64,000 nt of DNA, from contig NZ_AUIW01000003.1 of NCBI RefSeq assembly GCF_000423905.1, positions 1-64,000 of the forward strand, written 5' to 3'. Position 1 is the first letter of the stretch. Each line of letters begins with the position of its first letter. Positions 1 through 7,396 of the stretch are shown piece by piece. This DNA is from Thermus antranikianii DSM 12462. GTDB taxonomy: Bacteria; Deinococcota; Deinococci; Deinococcales; Thermaceae. The position numbers and the translations under genes were made by a program. Below the pieces are notes generated by a model that made no database searches, was not told the origin of the DNA, and saw nothing but the letters and a program-made list of their open reading frames with translations.

Positions 1-19
1 GCAAGGTATCCTGGTCCAC
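1..19 (-). CDS. 5' end of a divergent gene (partial, product unknown)
   Basis: Read leftward, a GTG at 19-17 opens six codons (M-D-Q-D-T-L) before the window edge. A very good ribosome binding site, GAGGAGGTG, lies a few bases upstream of it. The gene would be divergent from the LysR gene at 102, the usual place for a LysR target. Nothing can be said about the product from six residues. Confidence 0.35.
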
Positions 20-101
20 GGGGCACCTCCTCGTGCTAAGGTGTGCCCCCCTATTAAACACGGACCCTTACACATAAATCCTTACACGACCCCATAAGCC
101 C

Positions 102-1007
102 ATGCTCATATCTAGAAACGCTAAACTACCGAACCCCGCCGCATTACGGGTCTTCGTCACGGTGGTGGAGGAAGGAGGAGTAGGCCGGGCAGCCTTGGCC
201 CTGGGCATTACCCAGCCGGCGGTGAGCCAGTACCTGAGGGCCTTGGAGGAGCAAGTGGGCCATCCCCTCTTTGAACGCCGGGGGCGGCATCTGGTGCTTT
301 CCCGGGTAGGAGAAACCCTCCTGCCCGAGGCAAGGCGGGTGGTGCAGGCTTTGGAGGAGTTCCAGCGGGTCTCCCAGGCCATGGGCCGGCTGGAGCTGGG
401 GGAGGTTACCCTGGGAGCCGCCACCACCATGGCCACCTACGTGCTTCCCCTTTTCCTGAAGAACTTCCACGACACCCACCCCGGGGTGAGGGTATACGTG
501 GAAAGCGGCTCCTCCGAGCGCCTGGCGGAACGCCTGCTTATAGGGGAAGTGGAGTTCGCTGTGCTGGAGGGTGTGGAGCACTGGGAAGGCTACGAGCGCC
601 ACCTCTTTTACGAGGACGAGCTGGTCCTCATCGTGCCCCCCGACCACCCCTGGGCCGGGCGGGAAACCATCCCCCCCGAGTGGTTAAAGGAGGAAACCCT
701 CATCGTGCGCAAGCCCGGCTCCATGACCTGGCGGGCCCTGGAAAGGGCTTTTGAGCAGGCGGGCTTGGAGCTTAACCCCATCTTCTACACCGACAACAAC
801 GAGGTCACCAAGCGCCTGGTGCTGGCGGGGGCCGGGGTTGGGATCGTAAGCCGAGTGGTGGTCCAGCCCAACCTGAAGGTGGGGAACCTCCGGGCCTTAA
901 GGCTGGCTGCGCCCGTGGGGGAGATCCGCCGCTACTTCTGGCTGGTGCACCCCAAGAACGTGGCCAATCCGGCAGCCCGGGCCCTCATCTCCCTGCTTCG
1001 CTCCTAG
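102..1007 (+). CDS. LysR family transcriptional regulator
   Basis: A 301-residue protein of typical LysR length. Residues about 12-70 form the winged helix-turn-helix (RAALALGITQPAVSQYLRAL), followed by a linker helix and, from about residue 95, a periplasmic-binding-protein-like effector domain. It probably controls the divergent gene that starts at 19, and possibly the carbon-metabolism operon converging on it. Upstream, CCTTACAC occurs twice (66-73 and 80-87), one and a half helical turns apart, which could be part of its own binding site. The last 23 bases overlap the 3' end of the convergent psiE-like gene. Family is clear; the effector is unknown. A CbbR-like role is conceivable because a CbbY-like gene lies nearby, but this is inference. 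Confidence 0.9.
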   Translation: MLISRNAKLPNPAALRVFVTVVEEGGVGRAALALGITQPAVSQYLRALEEQVGHPLFERRGRHLVLSRVGETLLPEARRVVQALEEFQRVSQAMGRLELGEVTLGAATTMATYVLPLFLKNFHDTHPGVRVYVESGSSERLAERLLIGEVEFAVLEGVEHWEGYERHLFYEDELVLIVPPDHPWAGRETIPPEWLKEETLIVRKPGSMTWRALERAFEQAGLELNPIFYTDNNEVTKRLVLAGAGVGIVSRVVVQPNLKVGNLRALRLAAPVGEIRRYFWLVHPKNVANPAARALISLLRS

Positions 1008-1425
1008 TGAGGCGCATGGCTAGGGCCAGGGCCACCACCATAAGGGAAAGAAGCCCAAGCTCGGCCAAAACCGCCATGAAGGCGGGATCCGCCAGGTCAA
1101 ACTTCTCCACCGCCTCTGCGGTCAGCACCAGGATGCGGCGGATGGCGGCGATGAGCCCGATGACCAGAAAGGGAGTGGCCTCGAGGGTCCCTTCCTTGGC
1201 GAAACGCAAAAGGGTATAGAGGATCTCCGCCAACATCAAGGCCAAAAGGATCCGGTCCAGCAAGGCCAGGGCCACCTCCCCATAGTCCCCTTGCATGAGG
1301 TGGCGCACTCCCTCCACCAAGGTGGAAAGGAGCAGCACCGCCGCCCCACCAGCGATGAGAAAGCCGGCAAAAAGGTAGATTGCGGTTTCTGTTACCTGGA
1401 GAATCCGGTAAGCGTCCCGCCTCAC
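985..1425 (-). CDS. PsiE-like phosphate-starvation-inducible membrane protein
   Basis: A 146-residue protein with four hydrophobic segments (about residues 15-35, 55-75, 82-100, 118-138) and the overall pattern of the PsiE family of inner-membrane proteins, whose biochemical role is not known. It starts with GTG five bases after the stop of the preceding small gene, so it is probably the last gene of the operon that begins with transketolase. Its 3' end overlaps the lysR gene tail-to-tail. A second PsiE-like protein is encoded at 48160-48579. Confidence 0.75.
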   Translation of the reverse strand: MRRDAYRILQVTETAIYLFAGFLIAGGAAVLLLSTLVEGVRHLMQGDYGEVALALLDRILLALMLAEILYTLLRFAKEGTLEATPFLVIGLIAAIRRILVLTAEAVEKFDLADPAFMAVLAELGLLSLMVVALALAMRLTRSEAGR

Positions 1426-1429
1426 CGTT

Positions 1430-1699
1430 TTAGTCTACATCGTTGAGGTAGGTAAAATCCCCCTGCTCCTCCAAAAACTTCTGCATCTCATAGGGGGAGC
1501 GGATCCCTTCCTCCCCTGGGAAAGGACCTTCCATCCAGTGGGGCGGGGCCTCCGGCGGTGGAACCTGGAAGCCGTAGAAGTAGTAAAGAGCCCAGTACCC
1601 ATGGGCATCCTTCAGGACCACCGCATCCCCATACCCGTCCTCCAGCACCTTTACCGCCTGCTTCCTGGCCTCCCGGTAGGGCATTTCTGAGTAGTCCAC
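1430..1699 (-). CDS. Conserved small protein, paralogue of its neighbour
   Basis: About 89 residues, acidic and rich in Tyr and Trp. It aligns with the protein encoded immediately upstream (1709-1981): both have an N-terminal helix with REA..A.K.L.DG.G, then a strand ending in (Y/W)ALYYF, then W.EGP and a (S/D)PY segment. I do not recognise a described domain. The GTG at 1699 is chosen because AGGAGG ends five bases before it; a GTG two codons earlier is possible. It appears to be a tandem duplication within the tkt operon. Confidence 0.65.
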   Translation of the reverse strand: MDYSEMPYREARKQAVKVLEDGYGDAVVLKDAHGYWALYYFYGFQVPPPEAPPHWMEGPFPGEEGIRSPYEMQKFLEEQGDFTYLNDVD

Positions 1700-1708
1700 A
1701 CACACCTC

Positions 1709-1981
1709 CTACTTGGACTCGTTGATGAAGAGGGTATAGCCATTGTCCTCTAGCCAAAGGGCCTGATCATACGGATCCAGGAACTCCTCAGGGGAAGCCT
1801 TGGGTCCTTCCACCCAGTCCGGGGTCTCGTCCGGGTCTGGGGCCTTGCGCCCGTACCAGCTGTGGAAGTAGTAGAGGGCGTAGTACCCTCCCTCCCCCTC
1901 GAGAACCAAACCCTCCCCCAGCCCATCCACCAGAAGCTTCAGCGCCTTGGCCTCCGCCTCCCGGTGGGCTAGCTGCCGCAT
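1709..1981 (-). CDS. Conserved small protein, paralogue of its neighbour
   Basis: Ninety residues, homologous to the downstream gene product (1430-1699), with the core YYALYYFHSWYG and a C-terminal DPYDQALWLEDNGY. The start overlaps the end of the Dabb gene by 13 bases, so it is likely translationally coupled. No catalytic motif is visible. The compact size, the aromatic strand and the tandem pairing suggest a small alpha-beta protein, perhaps a dimer; function unknown. Confidence 0.7.
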   Translation of the reverse strand: MRQLAHREAEAKALKLLVDGLGEGLVLEGEGGYYALYYFHSWYGRKAPDPDETPDWVEGPKASPEEFLDPYDQALWLEDNGYTLFINESK

Positions 1982-2277
1982 AACACCTCCGTCATCACCA
2001 GGTAGTCGGTGGTGATCCGATCCTTGGCCATGGGGCGGAACACCCGGTTGGCGAACTCCACGTGTAGGGGATGGTCCCGGTAGAAGGAAACCACCTCCGG
2101 CCCCTCAAAGAGGACGGAGAGCCAGTAGCGGTAGCGGGCCCCTTCGGAAAGGGCCTCCCCGTAGCGGAGACCACAGACCCCGGGAATCTGAAGCAGAACC
2201 TCCTCGGCCTTCTTGACCATCTCCCGCACCTCCTCGGGGCTCACCTCGGCGTTGAACACGATCAGGTGCTCCACCAT
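1969..2277 (-). CDS. Dabb (stress-responsive A/B barrel) domain protein
   Basis: A 102-residue protein beginning MVEHLIVF, the typical first strand of the Dabb family, with the characteristic DHP..V.FANRVFRP helix near the C terminus and a final strand (DYLVMTEV). Family members form dimeric ferredoxin-like barrels; many have no known ligand. The ATG at 2277 is inside the end of the phosphatase gene (16-base overlap), indicating coupling in the same operon. Longer readings in this frame are not credible because they run antisense to the phosphatase composition. Confidence 0.8.
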   Translation of the reverse strand: MVEHLIVFNAEVSPEEVREMVKKAEEVLLQIPGVCGLRYGEALSEGARYRYWLSVLFEGPEVVSFYRDHPLHVEFANRVFRPMAKDRITTDYLVMTEVLCGS

Positions 2278-3017
2278 CCTCTCACCTCCTCCAGGTAGGA
2301 AAGGTCCACCACCACCCTCTCCCCGGCCCTTGGCCCCTGGAGCACAGGCGCAGGGTTCCCGGGCTCCCCCAGGTGGGGAAGAAGGGCGCGGGCTTCTTGG
2401 CAGTCCTGGTCCAGGGTATAAAGGCTTGGGGTGATGAGCACGGGGAAACCCGCCCCCAAGGCGCTCAGGAGGCCACTGCGGGAATCCTCCACCACCACCC
2501 CCTCCTCCGGGGCCAAGCCCAGGTGCTCCTGGGCCAGGAGGTAGATGCCGGGATCCGGCTTCTTCCTTGCCACCACATCCCCGGCCAAAACCAGGGAAAA
2601 CCAGCCCAATAGACCCGTGCCTTCCAGAAAGGCCTCGGCGTTTTCCGGGCTGGTGGTGGTGCAAAGGGCGAGGGCCACCCCCGCCTCCCGGGCTTCCGCA
2701 AGAACCCGGCGAACCCCTGGCCGCAACGCAACCCCTTCCTCCCGCAGAAGCCTCAGGTAAAGGTCCGTCTTGTACCGGTGGACCTCGGCGATCTCCTCCC
2801 AGGAAAGCCCAGGCGCCCCGGGGGTTTCCTCCAGGGCTCGCTTCAGGCGCTCCTTCCCCCCTGTGGTCCAAAGCAGGCGGGCGTAGGTTTCCTGGTCCCA
2901 GTAAAAGGGAAGGCCAAAGTGGGCGAAGGCCCGGTTGAAGGCCTCCCGGTGGAGTTCCTCGGTTTCCGCCAGGGTGCCGTCCAAATCCCAAAGAAGGGCC
3001 TTCAGCTTCCCCACCAT
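2262..3017 (-). CDS. CbbY-like HAD phosphatase
   Basis: A 251-residue HAD-IA hydrolase. Motif I is DLDGT (residues about 10-14), motif II the Thr/Ser in LCTTTSPENAEAF, motif III KKPDPGIYLLA and motif IV VVVEDSRSG. The cap segment TEELHREAFN..F..FGLP..WDQETYARLL..TGGKERLK closely follows CbbY, the xylulose-1,5-bisphosphate phosphatase found beside Rubisco genes; beta-phosphoglucomutase-like activity is the main alternative. The ATG at 3017 would be the independent start, overlapping the ancestral aldolase stop by 16 bases. In the sequence as given, however, the aldolase frame runs straight into this gene and could produce one 515-residue fusion. No Rubisco gene is in the window. Confidence 0.8.
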   Translation of the reverse strand: MVGKLKALLWDLDGTLAETEELHREAFNRAFAHFGLPFYWDQETYARLLWTTGGKERLKRALEETPGAPGLSWEEIAEVHRYKTDLYLRLLREEGVALRPGVRRVLAEAREAGVALALCTTTSPENAEAFLEGTGLLGWFSLVLAGDVVARKKPDPGIYLLAQEHLGLAPEEGVVVEDSRSGLLSALGAGFPVLITPSLYTLDQDCQEARALLPHLGEPGNPAPVLQGPRAGERVVVDLSYLEEVRGWWST

Positions 3018-3809
3018 AGGCGCATCCGGGCCATGGCCAAGTCCTTGAGGCCTTCCTTCATGGCCGCCATCAAGCTCATAGTCTTCCGCCTCCACTTTCT
3101 TCAGAACCGAGGCCGCCTCGAGGGCCAGGTCCGCATACAGGTTGATCTTGCGAATCCCCCTCGCCACCAAGGCCCGGTACTCCTCCGGGCTCAGGCCCGA
3201 GGCCCCGTGGAGGACCAGGGGCACGGGAAGCTGGCCGAGTTCCTCCAAAAGGGGCAGGTTCAAGCGCACCGGCCCCTTGTGCAGGCCGTGGCGGGTGCCG
3301 ATGCTTACCGCCAAAGCATCCACCCCGGTCTCCTCCAGGTAGCGCCTGGCCTCCAAGGGATCCGTGTAGGCCACCGGTTCCTGGGAAACCTCCCCCCCGT
3401 AGCCTCCCGGCACCGCCCCCACCTCCCCTTCCACCGCAGCCCCGTAGGCCCGGGCCACCTCCACCGCCAGGCGGGTCAAGTGGATGTTCTCCTCGAGGGG
3501 CAGGTGGCTTCCATCCAGCATCACGCTGGTAAAGCCGAGCTTTAAGGCTTCCACCACCTCCCCGAGGCTTTCCCCATGGTCCAGGTGCAGGGCCACGGGT
3601 ACCCTGGCCTCTTCCGCCAAAACCCTAAGCCCAGGTGCCAGGGCCCTTAAAGGCGGCCCCCCCAAATGGGGAGCCACGCTGAGGATGACGGGAAGGCCCA
3701 GGGTTTCCGCTCCCTCCAGGATGGCCTCCGCCCACTCCAGGCCCACCACGTCAAAGGCCCCCACCGCCCGGCCCTTCTCCGGCAGAACCTCCCGCAAGGT
3801 GGCGAGCAT
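3002..3809 (-). CDS. Class II (zinc) ketose-bisphosphate aldolase, frame disrupted near its 3' end
   Basis: Class II fructose/tagatose-bisphosphate-type aldolase. Visible are the zinc-site region ALHLDHGES, the VEGEVGAVPGGYGG segment, SIGTRHGLHKG, LVLHGASGLS and the phosphate-binding KINLYADL. The first 246 or so residues are normal. At 3072-3073 one base appears extra: dropping it restores the expected ending EDYEL-MAAMKEGLKDLA...LWWGS and a TGA at 3002-3004 overlapping the phosphatase start. As written, the frame instead continues through a poor linker into the HAD phosphatase. A sequencing error, a real indel creating a fusion, or frameshifting are all possible. It starts nine bases after the comB remnant, with GGGGGAGGG before the ATG. 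Confidence 0.75.
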
Positions 3810-3817
3810 CCCTCCCC

Positions 3818-4283
3818 CTAACCTCCAAAGGCCATGCCCTCACCCCGCATCCCCAAGAAGCGCGGGACAACCCCATGGACGTCCACCCGGGCGCACTCGG
3901 CCACATCCTCCCCCAAACCCACCCCCACCAGGGCCTTCGCAGCCTCGCTGCTGGAAAGAGCAGGGAACGAAGAAGTCTCTGCCAGGAAAAGGGCCAGATG
4001 AGCCATCCCCCCTCGCGGGGAAAACCCCGAGGCCTCAAGGCGTTTCCCGCTAACCCCGGCAGGATAGAAGTCGTCCAGGGCCATCTAGCCCTCCTTCCTC
4101 GTCTCCCGTGCCTTCTCCACCACCGCCCGGGCGTTTTGCAAGGAACCGAGAAGGATGTGGCCTGGCTCCCAGGGCGGCATGGGCGGCCCGGGTGCCGTTG
4201 GTGGTGGCCCGGATTATACCCACCACCATGGCCGTGCCCCGGTAGGTGCCGGGAGAGGGCAAGGGATCCACCCTAAACCTCAT
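3818..4283 (-). pseudogene. comB: comB remnant (2-phosphosulfolactate phosphatase-like), decayed
   Basis: Fragments of the ComB family in order: a start overlapping the tkt stop (ATGA), then VVGIIRATT joined directly to NGTRAAHAALGA, i.e. the stretch normally lying between the RATTT and TTNGTRA motifs is missing. Near 4163 one extra base shifts the frame; in the restored frame GHILLGSLQNARAVVEKA follows, then an in-frame TAG at 4085-4087 where the usual VCAG segment is absent, then ALDDFY and the normal C-terminal part ending ECARVDVHGVVPRF. At least three lesions argue for a true pseudogene rather than a sequencing fault. ComB hydrolyses 2-phosphosulfolactate in coenzyme M and sulfolactate metabolism. 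Confidence 0.75.
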
Positions 4284-6235
4284 AGGAGTTCTTCCAAAGC
4301 TCCCGCCACCCTCTCCGGGGTGAAGCCCAGCTTCTCGTAGACCTCAGGGTAAGGGGCACTGGCCCCGAAGCGGTCCAGACCCACCACCTTGTGGGCGTAC
4401 CGCTCCCAGCCCAGGGTAGCCCCTGCCTCCACCGCCACGGTGGGGAGGCCTGGAGGAAGCACTTTCCGCCGGTACTCCTCAGGCTGGGCCTCAAAGAGTT
4501 CAAAGGAAGGCAGGCTCACCACCCGCACCCGGCGGCCTTTTTCCGCCAGGAGAGCCCTGGCCTTCAAGGCCAAGTGCACCTCACTGCCCGTAGCCACCAA
4601 AATCCCCTCAGGGTCTTCCGCATCCTCCAGGATGTAGCCTCCTTTTAAGGCTCCTTTGGCCTTTTCCGGGGAAAGGAGGGGCACCACTTGGCGGGTGAGG
4701 ATGAGAGCCGTAGGACCTTCCTTGCGCCTTAGGGCCACCTGCCAGGCATAGAAAGTTTCGTAGGCGTCGGCAGGACGGATGACCCAGAGGTTGGGCATAG
4801 CCCTAAGGCTCATAAGGTGCTCCACGGGCTGGTGGGTGGGGCCATCCTCCCCCAGGGCGATGGTGTCGTGGGTGAAGACGAAGACCGTGGGGGTACCCAT
4901 GAGGGCCGCCAAGCGGATAGCCGGGCGCATGTAGTCGGAGAAAACCAAGAAGGTGCCTCCGTAGGCCCGGTAGCCCCCGTGCAAGTTCAGGCCATTCAGG
5001 ATGGCCCCCATGGCATGCTCCCGCACCCCGAAGTGAAGGTACCGCCCTGTGGGGTTCTGCGGGGAGAAATCCGCCATACCCTGGGCTTGGGTGTTGTTGG
5101 AGGGGGTGAGGTCGGCGCTCCCACCAAGAAGCTCGGGCATCCTGGGGGCGATGGCATCCAGGGCCTTACCGCTGGCTGCCCGGGTGGCCACGGGCTTGTC
5201 AAAGGCTGGGGGTTCCTCGGGAAGGGAAGGGAGGCCGCCCTTTAAGCGGCGCAAAAGCTCCTGGTGGAGATCGGGATAGGCCCGGGCATAGGCCTCCATG
5301 AGCTCTTCCCAGGCTTCCTGCCACGCCCTTCCCTTCTCCCGCATGTCCATGTGCCGGTAAACCTCCTCGGGCACCTCAAAGGGAGGATAGGGCCAGCCCA
5401 GGTTTTTGCGGGTGGCCTCCACCGCCTCCGGACCCAAGGGCTCCCCGTGAGCTTTGTGGGAGTCCTGCTTGGGGGATCCGTAGCCGATGTGGCTCCGTAC
5501 AGCGATGAGGGAGGGCCTTTCGTCTAACTGGGCCAGGCGGATGGCGTGGCGGAGGGCCTCGAGGTCGTTGGCATCCTCCACCCTGAGGGTGTGCCATCCA
5601 TAGGCCCGGTAGCGCGCCAGGACATCCTCGGTGAAGGCCAGGTCGGTGGAGCCGTCAATGGAGATGTGGTTGTTATCCCAAAACACGATGAGCTTGGAAA
5701 GCCTCCAGTGGCCTGCCAAGGAGCTGGCCTCCCCGGAAACCCCCTCCATCAGGTCCCCATCCGAGGCCAGCACGTAGGTGTAGTGGTTCACCACCTCGTA
5801 GCCCGGGCGGTTGAACTCCGCAGCCAACTTCTTCTCCGCCAGGGCCATGCCCACGGCGGTGGATATACCCTGGCCCAGGGGGCCGGTGGTCACCTCCACC
5901 CCTGGGGTGTGGCCGTACTCGGGGTGGCCCGGGGTCTTGGAGCCCCACTGGCGAAAGCGCTTGAGCTCCTCGAGGGGAAGGTTATAGCCCGTGAGGTGGA
6001 GGATGGCGTAAAGAAGCATGGACCCATGCCCTGCGGAAAGGACAAAGCGGTCGCGATCCGGCCAGTTCGGGTCCAGGGGATTGTGGCGCATGACCTCGCG
6101 ATACAGAAGATAGGCCAGGGGAGCCATGGCCATGGGCATGCCGGGGTGGCCGCTTTTGGCCTTTTCCACGGCATCTATGGCCAAAAACCGTATGGCGTTC
6201 ACCGAAAGGCGGGTGAGGTCCTTGGTCTCGGTCAT
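4280..6235 (-). CDS. tkt: Transketolase
   Basis: A 651-residue thiamine-diphosphate enzyme that transfers two-carbon units between ketoses and aldoses in the non-oxidative pentose phosphate pathway. Seen: the N-terminal KSGHPGMPM region, the ThDP motif [11 protein letters not shown]...NNHISIDG, the pyrimidine domain ending in [21 protein letters not shown], and a C-terminal domain ([13 protein letters not shown]). Start at 6235 is chosen because GGAGG precedes it by a normal distance; a longer reading upstream lacks a site. It is the first gene of a minus-strand operon reaching to 985, and its stop overlaps the start of the comB remnant (ATGA). Confidence 0.95.
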   Translation of the reverse strand: MTETKDLTRLSVNAIRFLAIDAVEKAKSGHPGMPMAMAPLAYLLYREVMRHNPLDPNWPDRDRFVLSAGHGSMLLYAILHLTGYNLPLEELKRFRQWGSKTPGHPEYGHTPGVEVTTGPLGQGISTAVGMALAEKKLAAEFNRPGYEVVNHYTYVLASDGDLMEGVSGEASSLAGHWRLSKLIVFWDNNHISIDGSTDLAFTEDVLARYRAYGWHTLRVEDANDLEALRHAIRLAQLDERPSLIAVRSHIGYGSPKQDSHKAHGEPLGPEAVEATRKNLGWPYPPFEVPEEVYRHMDMREKGRAWQEAWEELMEAYARAYPDLHQELLRRLKGGLPSLPEEPPAFDKPVATRAASGKALDAIAPRMPELLGGSADLTPSNNTQAQGMADFSPQNPTGRYLHFGVREHAMGAILNGLNLHGGYRAYGGTFLVFSDYMRPAIRLAALMGTPTVFVFTHDTIALGEDGPTHQPVEHLMSLRAMPNLWVIRPADAYETFYAWQVALRRKEGPTALILTRQVVPLLSPEKAKGALKGGYILEDAEDPEGILVATGSEVHLALKARALLAEKGRRVRVVSLPSFELFEAQPEEYRRKVLPPGLPTVAVEAGATLGWERYAHKVVGLDRFGASAPYPEVYEKLGFTPERVAGALEELL

Positions 6236-6528
6236 GTTGCCTCCAGGGTACGCCCCCGTGAAGGAGGGCACAAGCGGAGCCAGGGAGCCCTACTATAAGC
6301 CGAGGCTTATGTAGAACCCCGTTTCCCCCGGTGAAAGACTATACCCTCTTCCGCCCCCCTTCCTCCTTGCTGAGGCTCCGGGCCAGCTTTCAGGGGAAAC
6401 CCCGAGTGCCCATAGTCTGCTGGCGGGTGCCAAGAGGGGTTTCCCTGCAGAGGGAAAAGCAAGCGGCCATCGAGCTTACCGGCGTCCTGGGCCGTTTGGC
6501 CCTGGCCCGGACTTCGGGGTAGGGGGCA
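6236..6528. promoter_or_regulatory. Intergenic region with tkt promoter and a palindrome
   Basis: This 293-base gap holds no convincing gene. Reading leftward it contains two -10-like elements for tkt, TATAGT at about 6345 and another TATAGT within TTATAGTAGG near 6293. The perfect inverted repeat TAAGCC-GA-GGCTTA at 6296-6309 directly abuts the second one, so it could be an operator. The rest (6350-6528) shows nothing I can assign. Confidence 0.4.
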
Positions 6529-6882
6529 TTAGGGGAGCTTCCGTATCCTCAAACCTTTACCGGTAAGTACGGAAAACGCTTGAGCCAGTTGGGAACCATG
6601 TTCCTGTAGAGCCCATACCACCCGAGCCCACTTTTCCTCTGGCTTTAACCCCTCAAGACGAAGAAGCATCACTCCCCCGGGAACCAAGCCCTGAAGAAAC
6701 ACCAGCTCGCCAAAGTCCTTGTCAGTGGTGAGAAGGAGGGCTTCCCTCTCCTTGGCTAAGGCCACCACCTCCTGATCTCTCAACCCAGGGGCCAGCTCAG
6801 CCACGTACAGGACCTCGTGGCCCTCAGCCCGTAGCCGTGCCACAATCGGGGCGTCTACCCCTTCGTCAGCGACAATCTTCAC
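6529..6882 (-). CDS. DUF5615 PIN-like protein (putative toxin)
   Basis: A 117-residue protein of the DUF5615 PIN-like group: MKIVADEGVDAPIVARLRAEGHEV at the N terminus supplies the first acidic residues, and LLLTTDKDFGELVF the second acidic cluster. Members are usually the nuclease-like partner of DUF433 proteins in toxin-antitoxin-like pairs. Its start overlaps the stop of the DUF433 gene by four bases. Enzymatic activity is not demonstrated for most of the family, so the toxin label is inference from family and context. Confidence 0.8.
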   Translation of the reverse strand: MKIVADEGVDAPIVARLRAEGHEVLYVAELAPGLRDQEVVALAKEREALLLTTDKDFGELVFLQGLVPGGVMLLRLEGLKPEEKWARVVWALQEHGSQLAQAFSVLTGKGLRIRKLP

Positions 6883-7112
6883 GCCACCTTCTCAGGGACC
6901 GGGTAGTACACCTCTGCCCCGAGGGTTTCGGCCGCATAGAGCAACGCTGCCCTTAGACCCTCTGGCGTAAGGCGGGGGTGGGCAGCTAGAACCTCCTCGG
7001 GTGTTTCCCCAGCAGCCAAACGGCGGAGGATCTCCTCCACGGTGATCCGGGTACCGGCCACCACGGGCTTGCCCAGCATCACCTCGGGATCCCTGATGAC
7101 CCGGGCTTCCAT
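6879..7112 (-). CDS. DUF433 antitoxin-like protein
   Basis: Seventy-seven residues with the DUF433 signature: VIRDPEVMLGKPVVAGTRITVEEIL, then ETPEEVLAAHPRLTPEGLRAALLYA. This is a small helix-turn-helix-like domain, generally the antitoxin of DUF5615/DUF433 pairs. The ATG at 7112 has GGAGG upstream and a TAGTAT -10 at 7125-7130. The two genes form a bicistronic unit with the order antitoxin then toxin. Confidence 0.85.
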   Translation of the reverse strand: MEARVIRDPEVMLGKPVVAGTRITVEEILRRLAAGETPEEVLAAHPRLTPEGLRAALLYAAETLGAEVYYPVPEKVA

Positions 7113-7124
7113 ATGTCCTCCAGT

Positions 7125-7130
7125 ATACTA
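7125..7130 (-). promoter_or_regulatory. -10 element of the DUF433/DUF5615 pair
   Basis: TAGTAT on the minus strand, 12 bases before the ATG with GGAGG in between. No convincing -35 box. Confidence 0.45.
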
Positions 7131-7199
7131 CCCCGAACCTCTCGGCAGCGGATAGCAAAGGTGTTTTCCAAATCGCTCCCTTACCCGAGGACCATCCGC

Positions 7200-7228
7200 T
7201 TGCCTTGGCCTCTCAGGGCTGCTAGAAT
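7200..7228 (+). promoter_or_regulatory. Promoter of tRNA-Arg
   Basis: TTGCCT (7200-7205), a 17-base spacer, and TAGAAT (7223-7228), placing transcription start a few bases before the tRNA at 7242. Confidence 0.65.
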
Positions 7229-7241
7229 CCTCTAGGTGTGG

Positions 7242-7318
7242 GCGCCCGTAGCTCAGCAGGATAGAGCGGGGGCTTCCTAAGCCCTAGGCCGGGGGTTCGA
7301 ATCCCTCCGGGCGCACCA
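7242..7318 (+). tRNA. tRNA-Arg(CCU)
   Basis: Complete cloverleaf: acceptor GCGCCCG pairs with CGGGCGC, a D arm with GCTC/GAGC, anticodon stem GGGGC/GCCCT around loop TTCCTAA with anticodon CCT at 7276-7278, and a T arm with GGTTCGAATCC. The CCA tail is encoded (7316-7318). It reads AGG codons. A strong terminator follows directly, so it is transcribed alone. Confidence 0.96.
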
Positions 7319-7323
7319 AGAAA

Positions 7324-7356
7324 GCCCGCCCCCCTGGGGGCGGGCCCTTGATTTTT
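7324..7356 (+). terminator. Intrinsic terminator of tRNA-Arg
   Basis: A perfect 10-bp stem, GCCCGCCCCC and GGGGGCGGGC (7324-7345), followed by CCTTGATTTTT. Confidence 0.85.
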
Positions 7357-7358
7357 GC

Positions 7359-7391
7359 CGGGGCCCCCACCCTGGCTTCGCCAGGGTGGGG
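7359..7391 (-). terminator. Hairpin ending the helicase gene (recurrent type)
   Basis: Stem CCCCACCCTGGC / GCCAGGGTGGGG (7365-7376 with 7380-7391), six bases beyond the stop of the helicase gene. Instead of a U tract it is followed, on the minus strand, by GCCCCGGCAAAAATC. The same arrangement recurs at 26013-26047 and 36012-36047. Confidence 0.65.
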
Positions 7392-7396
7392 TGGTA

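Noticed and set aside
1969-2991. 340-residue reading that would extend the Dabb protein upstream
   Set aside because: The extra 238 residues are a shadow of the HAD phosphatase frame; the Dabb domain begins exactly at the ATG at 2277.
4085-4163. comB as two functional genes
   Set aside because: The pieces lack the segment between RATT and TTNGTRA and the VCAG segment, so neither can form the conserved fold.
6331-6522. 63-codon frame between tkt and the DUF5615 gene
   Set aside because: No ribosome site, no recognisable pattern, and it covers the tkt promoter region.
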